Shown piece by piece: positions 1 through 4,512 of a DNA stretch of 5,772 bases. The stretch covers positions 1 to 5,772 of the forward strand of contig SFIY01000046.1 in the NCBI GenBank assembly GCA_004555205.1, in the 5' to 3' direction. This stretch comes from Clostridiales bacterium (GTDB taxonomy: Bacteria; Bacillota; Clostridia; Oscillospirales; Oscillospiraceae). The notes under the pieces are model-generated. The model searched no databases. It was not told where the DNA came from and saw only the letters and a list, made by a program, of their open reading frames with translations. Within the stretch, counting starts at the first letter, position 1, and the number at the start of each line of letters is the position of its first letter. A program made the translations under genes and the position numbers.

Positions 1-1
1 C

Positions 2-799
2 AAGCAGGTCTACCAGGTCAATGGTGAACTTCAGTTCAGCGAGCCGAAAACCAAAAACTCCATCCGCAAAATCGTCCTGCCGCCATCGGTGGTGGAGGTG
101 CTGCGGGAGTATAAGAAAACGGTGGACTCTCGATGGATGTTCCCATCTCCGGTGAAGGAGGATCGTCCGATTACCCCCGGCGTGGTGCGCAAACGGCTCC
201 AGCTTATTCTGGAACACGCCGGGTGTAAGCATGTAAGATTTCATGACCTCCGCCATACCTTCGCGACGCTGGCTTTGCAGAACGGTATGGATGTGAAAAC
301 CCTCTCTGCCATGCTGGGGCATGTGTCGGCGGCGACTACACTGGACATCTATACCCACATCACCGACGATATGCAGCGCACAGCCGCCGCCAACATCGAC
401 CGTGGAATCGGCAAAGCAGCGCCGTGGGAGAGCGATTGGGCGCTGGGGCGGGAAACTGCCCCCGGCCAGCCGGATAAGCCGAGAATGACCGATTTCAAGC
501 CTGCCCTGCCCGCCCGCCGCAGGGTAGGCACCGGGTGCATCACGCAGATCAATGACCACTTGTTCGAAGGCCGATACTCGCCCATGTGGATCGACGGCAA
601 GAAGCACTCCCGCAATGTCTACGCCCACACCCGCGAGGAGTGCGAGGAGAAGCTGAAGGTGCTGATCGTGGAGATGAAGGCCGAGCTGACGGAGCTGAAA
701 CGGCGGAAAGCGGAAGGGGCACTTCCGCCGCAGGGGCCGGAGCCGGGCAAAAAGAAAGGTAGGAAGAAAGTGGAGAGGTCTAAGAAAAAGAATAAGTAA
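2..799 (+). CDS. Site-specific tyrosine recombinase (integrase), C-terminal part, with extra C-terminal arm-binding domain
   Basis: The reading frame is open from the left edge, so the gene begins outside the window; 265 residues are visible. It is the catalytic half of a phage/ICE-type tyrosine recombinase, which cuts and rejoins DNA at attachment sites through a tyrosine nucleophile. Visible in order (residues counted from the window edge): the beta-hairpin lysine region PKTKN near 15-19; HDLRH with H81 and R84; LGH with H107; and the nucleophile in DIYTH, Y117. The first catalytic arginine lies upstream. After the catalytic domain comes a linker and then, at about residues 175-219, a glycine/aromatic pattern (GTGCITQ..DHLFEGRYSP...GKKHSRNVYA) that resembles the AP2-like arm-DNA-binding domain normally found at the N terminus of these integrases. 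The tail is lysine-rich (last 25 residues). A strong terminator follows 4 bp after the stop. The visible catalytic residues are intact; activity depends on the unseen part. Confidence 0.93.
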   Translation, partial: KQVYQVNGELQFSEPKTKNSIRKIVLPPSVVEVLREYKKTVDSRWMFPSPVKEDRPITPGVVRKRLQLILEHAGCKHVRFHDLRHTFATLALQNGMDVKTLSAMLGHVSAATTLDIYTHITDDMQRTAAANIDRGIGKAAPWESDWALGRETAPGQPDKPRMTDFKPALPARRRVGTGCITQINDHLFEGRYSPMWIDGKKHSRNVYAHTREECEEKLKVLIVEMKAELTELKRRKAEGALPPQGPEPGKKKGRKKVERSKKKNK

Positions 800-802
800 A
801 AG

Positions 803-855
803 AATCACCGACATGGGTGCCGAGTAATCGGTACCCATGTCGGTGATTTTGTTGT
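803..855 (+). terminator. Strong intrinsic terminator, probably bidirectional
   Basis: A 21-bp stem (803-823 with 828-848) closes a GTAA loop with only one G-U position. On the + strand it runs into TTTTGTTGTT, ending the integrase transcript just after its stop. On the minus strand the stem is followed by CTTTTACTT, so it can also stop transcripts coming from the E2-like gene on the other side. Confidence 0.9.
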
Positions 856-870
856 TCGGCTATTTCAGCT

Positions 871-922
871 GCGGAACGATGGTAGCTTGCTGGAACAATA
901 TTTTACAATTAGCGGAATAGTC
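871..922 (+). repeat. Left cluster of GGAAYRATAT-like short direct repeats (candidate recombination or operator site)
   Basis: Three copies of a motif containing GGAA occur with GGAA at 873, 892 and 914 (spacing 19 and 22): GCGGAACGAT, TGGAACAATAT and GCGGAATAGT. The middle copy, TTGCTGGAACAATAT (887-901), matches TTGCGGAACAATAT (2812-2825) on the other side of the cargo block except for one inserted base. The cluster lies between the integrase terminator and the 3' end of the E2-like gene, where an attachment site would be expected. Function is inferred; an operator array is the alternative. Confidence 0.5.
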
Positions 923-940
923 CAATTTTGATTTGCCTGA

Positions 941-1390
941 TTAGATAGGTGGTATATCTTTTTTCCCGTGAATACCACCGCCTAACCATTGGTTTGTCTC
1001 TTTCCATATTTCATAGTAAAACAACCACAAGGATGCCCAAGGGATTAAGGTTTCTGCCCATGAATCACTAAAAGACCATTCATTATAGTTCGGATAATAC
1101 AAACACAGCGAACCGTCACTATATAAATGAGGGACTTTCTTTCCATTCACATTGCATTTGATTTGCGGCTTGACCACAAACAATTTTACGTTCTTGCTAC
1201 CTTGTTTAGCATATAGCTTGACTGTGTACTCTATAGAATTCTCAGTTGGCTTCAAAAAAAGTGTTAATTCAACTTGACCACGTTTAATCCCGCCGATGGC
1301 AGTTGGAAATTTCGTTTTTACATCTGTGACATGTGTAAGCAACTCAGCGTAGGAGTAATGTTTTGATTTTGAATTGCCATGATAGCTCAT
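941..1390 (-). CDS. E2 ubiquitin-conjugating-like protein of type II-short CBASS
   Basis: A 149-residue protein with the E2-fold signature of bacterial CBASS E2 proteins. An N-terminal alpha/beta part (about 15-80) leads into VPHLYSDGSLCLYYP, where H88 and C96 correspond to the conserved HPN-like histidine region and the catalytic cysteine of E2 enzymes. This is followed by EW (104-105) and a family-typical tail with IPWASLWLFYYEIW (116-129) and WLGGGIH (135-141). In type II-short CBASS an E2-only protein, without a fused E1, covalently attaches the neighbouring CD-NTase through its C terminus to target molecules to prime defence. Context agrees: its start codon overlaps the stop of a CD-NTase-like frame by ATGA, indicating translational coupling, and no good ribosome binding site is seen. 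The gene is AT-rich compared with its surroundings. It appears complete, but its partner is truncated, so it may be an orphan. The family assignment is from remembered motif patterns. Confidence 0.8.
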   Translation of the reverse strand: MSYHGNSKSKHYSYAELLTHVTDVKTKFPTAIGGIKRGQVELTLFLKPTENSIEYTVKLYAKQGSKNVKLFVVKPQIKCNVNGKKVPHLYSDGSLCLYYPNYNEWSFSDSWAETLIPWASLWLFYYEIWKETNQWLGGGIHGKKDIPPI

Positions 1391-1830
1391 ATCTCTACCA
1401 ACTCGTAACCATAAAATGTGTTTTTCTTTACTGGTATACCAGTTGCACTTGTAGTCAATACTCCATTTGGAGCAATATTCAATTTACCGGTGGCACGTTC
1501 TTCGTTAAGCTTTTTTGCGTAATCAGTAAGAACGAGGTTTGTAATTGCTTCTCCAAACATTTTCTTTGTCAACGCATTGATATCACTGTTTGTTGAGAAA
1601 GTTCGAAGCTTGCTTACATCGTCAGTTAGAGCTTTCATCATTGACACAAAATCATGATAATTCCGATCTTCGTCCCATTTCTCAGTTAAAATTTCATCTA
1701 TTACAGGATTCTTTACCACAAACGGCTTCCCATTACTTTTTGCAATCAGCCCATTTACATAATTACAGAAACGTTCTAAGATTTGCAATGTATCACCTGT
1801 AAAACTGGTGATTCTAAACTCAAATCTGCA
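1387..1830 (-). pseudogene. CBASS CD-NTase (cGAS/DncV-like nucleotidyltransferase), C-terminal fragment
   Basis: About 147 residues match the all-helical C-terminal half of bacterial CD-NTases, enzymes that make cyclic oligonucleotide second messengers on phage infection. Visible features are an ILERFCNYVN helix, NPVIDEILTEKW (codons 1710-1675; compare the NPV...W element of this family), a helix ending in DDVSKL, MFGEAITN, and the terminal KKNTFYG motif. The N-terminal nucleotidyltransferase domain, with its GS motif and Asp/Glu catalytic residues, is absent: upstream lies the terminator and 3' end of a fic gene. The frame stays open into the fic sequence, but that extension is fic DNA read in another frame and not real coding sequence. 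No start codon with a ribosome binding site is seen at the break. The E2-like gene follows with an ATGA overlap. This is best read as a 5'-truncated, inactive gene. Confidence 0.72.
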
Positions 1831-1837
1831 CACAAGC

Positions 1838-1872
1838 AAAGAGCGATCAGCTAAAAACCGACCGCTCTTTAA
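1838..1872 (-). terminator. Intrinsic terminator of fic
   Basis: Read on the minus strand, AAAGAGCGGTC pairs with GATCGCTCTTT (11 bp, one G-U) around an 11-base loop, beginning 7 bases after the fic stop codon. The downstream U-run is short (CTTTGCTTGT), so efficiency may be moderate. It lies exactly between fic and the truncated CD-NTase fragment and would reduce read-through into it. Confidence 0.7.
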
Positions 1873-1879
1873 AGTCAAA

Positions 1880-2776
1880 TTATTTCTCCTGCAGCATGGA
1901 CAGATACAAGTCCAACCGCTCGTTGATATATCCGGCGAACAGCTTCTCCATAGCCGACAGGTCATGCTTCAAATGATACGCATCAAAAGCGTTGTAGTAG
2001 GCCAGGCGATCCGTGAACTTGATGTCAATGGGGGGAAAACCGGCCTTCATCAGTTCCAGATTGACCAGCAAGCGCCCTGTGCGGCCATTGCCGTCGATGA
2101 AGGGATGAATACCCTCGAACTCTATATGGAACTGGGCCAGTTTGGTAACGATGTGCTCGGCGCTCTCTGCATAGCTCGCCATGAGTTGCTCCATGCGGGG
2201 CTGGATCAGATAGGGCTGCACCGGCTCATGCTGCGCACCCATGATGCGGACAGGCACCCGGCGGTACACACCCCGGTCATCTTTCTTATCCGCCAGGACC
2301 AGGAAGTGGATCTGCTGAATGATGCGCTCAGATAAGGGAGCCTTTTCCTGCACCAGCTCACGGACATAGTCAAAAGCCTCCTTGTGGCCCACGGCCTCCA
2401 TGTGATCTTTCAGCGGCTTCTGGTCAATGGTCAGGCCCCGCAGAACCATGTCGGTTTCCCGGAGCGTCAGGGTGTTACCCTCAATGGCGTTGGAGTTGTA
2501 GGTGTACTCAACGGTGAACTCCTCCGTCAGCCGTGCCACCTCTCCCTCGGTCAGAGGGCGGCAGGCATCCAGATCGGCCTTCTTCCGGTCGATCATATCC
2601 AGCAGACTCTCGGTGGACTTGAACCGTCCGTCGGCAGGCTTCACGGCATCCATGGGAATCTTCCAACCACGCCCCTCCTGAAACGCACCGGGGATTTTTC
2701 CCTCGGCGCACAGAATACGAACGCGGCGGTCAGACAGACCCCATTTTTCTGCGGCCTGCTTCACAGTCATAAACAT
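1880..2776 (-). CDS. Fic-domain protein (probable AMPylase) with N-terminal DNA-binding HTH
   Basis: A 298-residue Fic/DOC-superfamily protein that probably transfers AMP (or a related nucleotide moiety) from a nucleotide to a hydroxyl side chain of a protein. The active-site loop HPFIDGNGRTGR (224-235) is complete, including the catalytic histidine. The flap region is at about 169-190. An inhibitory-helix motif SNAIEG (95-100), fitting (S/T)xxxE(G/N), lies N-terminal to the Fic core, as in self-inhibited class II Fic proteins. Residues 3-50 form an excisionase/MerR-like winged HTH (TVKQAAEKWGLSDRRVR...GWKIP), so the protein probably binds DNA and may regulate its own promoter. The start at 2776 is chosen because GGAG (2785-2788) lies 8 bases upstream; ATGs at 2782 and 2770, or a start at 2809, are alternatives. 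It has its own promoter and terminator, so it is a single-gene unit. The target is unknown; toxin-like, phage-defence or regulatory roles are possible. Confidence 0.92.
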   Translation of the reverse strand: MFMTVKQAAEKWGLSDRRVRILCAEGKIPGAFQEGRGWKIPMDAVKPADGRFKSTESLLDMIDRKKADLDACRPLTEGEVARLTEEFTVEYTYNSNAIEGNTLTLRETDMVLRGLTIDQKPLKDHMEAVGHKEAFDYVRELVQEKAPLSERIIQQIHFLVLADKKDDRGVYRRVPVRIMGAQHEPVQPYLIQPRMEQLMASYAESAEHIVTKLAQFHIEFEGIHPFIDGNGRTGRLLVNLELMKAGFPPIDIKFTDRLAYYNAFDAYHLKHDLSAMEKLFAGYINERLDLYLSMLQEK

Positions 2777-2799
2777 GAGCATCACTCCAATCCAAAGAA

Positions 2800-2828
2800 A
2801 GTATACCACCGTTGCGGAACAATATCAA
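2800..2828 (-). promoter_or_regulatory. Sigma-A-type promoter of fic
   Basis: On the minus strand, TTGATA (2828-2823) is followed after exactly 17 bases by TATACT (2805-2800), a near-consensus vegetative promoter about 25 bp upstream of the chosen fic start. The GGAACAATAT repeat copy lies inside this promoter, overlapping the -35 box and spacer, which suggests that a protein binding the repeat would control fic. Confidence 0.78.
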
Positions 2829-2868
2829 TGACATCGGAATGATATTATTTGAATTATCGGAATGATAT
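2812..2868 (+). repeat. Right cluster of GGAAYRATAT short direct repeats (operator and/or recombination site)
   Basis: There are three direct copies: TTGCGGAACAATAT (2812-2825), ATCGGAATGATAT (2833-2845) and an identical ATCGGAATGATAT (2856-2868). GGAA lies at 2816, 2836 and 2859 (spacing 20 and 23, about two helical turns). The copies sit in and upstream of the fic promoter. A similar triplet with nearly the same spacing is found at 871-922, on the other side of the E2/CD-NTase/fic block and in the same orientation. Whether these are attachment sites or operators for the Fic HTH domain cannot be decided from sequence alone. Confidence 0.65.
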
Positions 2869-2884
2869 AAATGATCAATCACGG

Positions 2885-2929
2885 CGACCGTCCTGACTAA
2901 CACACTGTCAGAACGGTCGTTTTAATTTG
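2885..2929 (+). terminator. Intrinsic terminator, + strand
   Basis: CGACCGTCCTGAC (2885-2897) pairs with GTCAGAACGGTCG (2907-2919), 12 of 13 positions, around a 9-base loop, followed by TTTTAATTT. No + strand gene precedes it in the window: the nearest upstream + strand gene ended at 799. It may be left over from a gene lost when the cargo was exchanged, or it may insulate the downstream operon from fic-region transcription. Confidence 0.75.
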
Positions 2930-2942
2930 CTCAATAAATGCG

Positions 2943-3046
2943 CCGCGATAAACAAGGAAAAATTTTTTTGAAACAGGGGGTCAAATAGCTGATTTCTCCG
3001 CGATAAGTGAAGGCCTATGTCATTAACCACAGAGAATGACTCTCTG
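2943..3046 (+). promoter_or_regulatory. Control region ahead of the xis-like operon: direct repeat and palindrome
   Basis: CCGCGATAA occurs twice in the same orientation (2943-2951 and 2998-3006), 55 bp apart, each followed by a similar AAGG. A short inverted repeat CAGAGA-ATGAC-TCTCTG (3030-3046) lies just upstream of the first ribosome binding site. No other gene fits in the 210 bases between the terminator and the operon. Binding sites for the element's excisionase/HTH proteins or a repressor are the likely content. No convincing -35/-10 pair was recognised. Confidence 0.4.
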
Positions 3047-3135
3047 AATTCAAATCTACCAGAAAGGAGTTGGTGCCTATGGCTGCGCCAGGGATCACGA
3101 TCAACCACCACAATCAATACAAAGGAGGACACGCA

Positions 3136-3345
3136 TTGAAAGAATCCAAGTTCACCAACTACGACGAGCTCCCGCTGTTCCTCAACGCAAAGCTCGTGGC
3201 TCAGACGCTGGGCATCGGACTGGCCAGCGCATACGAGCTCATGCACGATGAGGGCTTCCCGTCTATGCGAGTCGGCAGCCGCTTCGTAGTACCCAAGGAT
3301 AAGTTCCGCCGGTGGGTGGAACAGCAAACAGGAGGTGAGAATTGA
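3136..3345 (+). CDS. Excisionase-family (Xis-like) helix-turn-helix DNA-binding protein
   Basis: A 69-residue protein of the MerR-like excisionase HTH type. The helix-turn-helix spans about 17-37 (NAKLVAQTLGIGLASAYELMH), followed by a wing (GFPSMRVGSRFVVP, 40-53) and a C-terminal helix KFRRWVEQQ. Such proteins bend DNA at attachment sites, favour excision over integration, and often act as transcription regulators. The TTG at 3136 is chosen because AAAGGAGG (3121-3128) lies 7 bases upstream and the conserved part of the family begins here. An in-frame ATG at 3079 with AAAGGAG (3063-3069) would add 19 unconserved-looking residues and cannot be excluded. It is the first gene of an operon; its TGA overlaps the next ATG by one base. 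Confidence 0.85.
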   Translation: MKESKFTNYDELPLFLNAKLVAQTLGIGLASAYELMHDEGFPSMRVGSRFVVPKDKFRRWVEQQTGGEN

Positions 3346-3797
3346 TGTTCCAGCGCTGGCCCAAACGCGATACTGACAAGTGCTATTTCAAAATGCCAAA
3401 CGAGGTCTTCTGTCTCGACCTGGACTCCAAAGAGATTTCTATCTACGCCTACCTGCTCCGGTGCGAGGACCGCGACACCTACCAGTGTCATCCCAGCTAC
3501 CGCACCATCGGCATGGCGGTGAAAATGTGCGAAAACACGGTGCGAAAGTACGTCCTCAGTCTGGAGGAAAAAGGTCTTATCCACACTGAGCCGACCACCA
3601 TCACTACGAAGGACGGACGCATCCGGAACGGCAGTCTGCGCTACACCATCCGTCCCATTCAGGAAGCGTTGGAGATCTTCTATCAGCGGCAGCTCGCACG
3701 CGCAGAGGAAGAAGCGGGGAAAGAGAGACTGCGGAAGCGGCTGGCGCAGCTCAATCAAGAAAATCACATCAACGAAACGAAAGGAGTCAGTGCATGA
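3345..3797 (+). CDS. HTH-domain protein, replication-initiator/RepA N-terminal-like
   Basis: A 150-residue protein. The N-terminal part (KMPNEVFCLDLDSKEISIYAYLL, about 16-38) and the HTH (HPSYRTIGMAVKMCENTVRKYVLSLEEKGLI, 49-79) resemble the winged-helix domain of plasmid/ICE replication initiators and HTH_36 proteins, with a wing up to about 105 (RYTIRP). The C-terminal third is a charged helix rich in Glu, Arg and Ala, probably a coiled coil. The family is common directly after an excisionase-like gene in clostridial integrative elements, where it may control element replication or transcription; the precise role is not known. The ATG at 3345 has GGAGG (3331-3335) 9 bases upstream. It overlaps the upstream stop by 1 base and the downstream start by 4 bases (ATGA), so the genes form one translationally coupled operon. 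Confidence 0.82.
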   Translation: MFQRWPKRDTDKCYFKMPNEVFCLDLDSKEISIYAYLLRCEDRDTYQCHPSYRTIGMAVKMCENTVRKYVLSLEEKGLIHTEPTTITTKDGRIRNGSLRYTIRPIQEALEIFYQRQLARAEEEAGKERLRKRLAQLNQENHINETKGVSA

Positions 3798-4135
3798 TCA
3801 TTTCTCTCGCAAACCTCATCGTCGACCACGACCCAATGACCGTTGCTCGACGCACTCAGGACACCATGCTCTACATCCAGAGCGAATGGAACAAGCGTCA
3901 TGCAGACCCCATCGACAAAGGAGAACTCCACAAGTTTCTCTGCGATGAACACTACGGTGATCTGTCCGAGGAGCAGAAGGCGTTCACTCGCCAGCACCGT
4001 GATGAGATGCGGAATGTCTATGGCGTGACGGTGTGCCGCCTGCTGCTGTGCGAGGAAATGCTGCACCGAAATATGGTTGCAGACTTCCAGAGCTACCGCA
4101 GCGTGTTCTGCCCGGAAGGAGGTGATGTGCCGTGA
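3794..4135 (+). CDS. Hypothetical protein of the integrative element operon
   Basis: A 113-residue soluble protein of no family I recognise. It has no signal peptide or membrane segment. It is mostly charged and helical, with ELHKFLCDEHYGDLSEEQKAF in the middle (about 44-64), a second amphipathic stretch and three cysteines in the C-terminal half. Start: ATG at 3794 with AAAGGAG (3780-3786) 7 bases upstream, overlapping the previous stop by ATGA. This coupling with the Xis-like and HTH genes suggests a job in maintenance, transfer or regulation of the element. Base and codon use match its neighbours, supporting real coding. Confidence 0.75.
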   Translation: MIISLANLIVDHDPMTVARRTQDTMLYIQSEWNKRHADPIDKGELHKFLCDEHYGDLSEEQKAFTRQHRDEMRNVYGVTVCRLLLCEEMLHRNMVADFQSYRSVFCPEGGDVP

Positions 4136-4274
4136 CCGCTTCACCGGGCTTGGTGACCGCCGCTTCGGCCGATTTGCCGCCGCCGAAAAGAGAGCAGGAG
4201 AAAGGACCGACGCCGTAAACGGCTCGGTCCACCCCACAAATGCCCGCAGTGCGGGCATTTTCAAGGGTTTGTGA
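4125..4274 (+). CDS. Possible small basic protein, uncertain
   Basis: A 49-residue frame rich in Arg, Gly and Ala (CRDRFTGLGDRRFGRFAAAEKRAGERTDAV...) begins at an ATG that overlaps the end of the previous gene by 11 bases. The AAGGAGG of 4117-4123 almost touches the ATG, which is too close for an ordinary ribosome binding site, and the last third is formed by the arms of two hairpins. It may be a coupled small protein or chance coding across a terminator. No function can be assigned. Confidence 0.3.
   Translation: MCRDRFTGLGDRRFGRFAAAEKRAGERTDAVNGSVHPTNARSAGIFKGL
4204..4262 (+). terminator. Tandem hairpins ending the xis-HTH-orf operon
   Basis: The first hairpin is GGACCGA (4204-4210) pairing with TCGGTCC (4224-4230), with an inner GCCG-TAAA-CGGC stem. 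The second is AAATGCCCGC (4238-4247) pairing perfectly with GCGGGCATTT (4251-4260) around AGT, ending in a short U-run. Together they would end transcription after the three-gene operon, before the integrase. Confidence 0.7.
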
Positions 4275-4512
4275 CCGGGGGCGTAGGGACGCTTTTTTGC
4301 AGCTTACGGAACCTATCTGACGCTCTAAATCCAAAAAAGTCAGTGTTTGCAAGGGTTTCCACCGACGGCGAAGCGGCTCCGTGGCCCGTTTTTGCTCCGT
4401 TTTCGGGCAAATTTCACTGTAAAACCCTTCAAATAATTCAGTAGCTATTTCACGCGAAGTGTGGTAGTTGTTTGTGTTGCCAAAACAGAACTCCACCAAG
4501 GAGGTGACCCAA
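4275..4512 (+). other. Non-coding spacer upstream of the integrase, with repeats
   Basis: No supportable gene is seen. It holds GCGT-AGGG-ACGC followed by TTTTTT (a weak short hairpin with a good U-run, about 4280-4298) and GCCCG/CGGGC arms around a T-rich loop. CAAGGGTTT occurs in two direct copies (4262-4270, just outside the left edge, and 4350-4358), each followed within a few bases by ACCG; a near-inverted AAACCCTT is at 4422-4429. Repeats of this sort beside an integrase may be arm-type binding sites, an origin or an attachment site. The integrase promoter must also lie here, but I could not pick a convincing pair of boxes. The integrase ribosome binding site is AAGGAGG at 4498-4504. 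Confidence 0.45.

Noticed and set aside
871..922. The left repeat cluster as a CRISPR array
   Set aside because: The copies are about 10-13 bases and degenerate, with 10-base gaps; no spacer/repeat geometry and no cas genes.
1363..1802. Small + strand frames opposite the CD-NTase fragment and the E2 start
   Set aside because: They are antisense to better-supported coding sequence, Cys/Ser-rich, and lack a ribosome binding site.
1810..1838. TTGCTT-17-TAGAAT promoter-like pair on the minus strand before the CD-NTase stub
   Set aside because: The -35 box is poor, the boxes lie in AT-rich coding-like sequence, and no start with a ribosome binding site follows; it would be expected by chance.
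1831..1965. Reading the CD-NTase fragment as a 192-residue protein starting at 1965
   Set aside because: The first 45 codons are the 3' end of fic and its terminator read in another frame; the composition is Cys/Arg/Ser-rich and unlike the family, and no ribosome binding site is present.
1808..2842. Two long + strand open frames (1808-2335 and 2384-2842) opposite fic
   Set aside because: They are antisense shadows of a well-supported fic gene with complete motifs; the translations show no recognisable domain.
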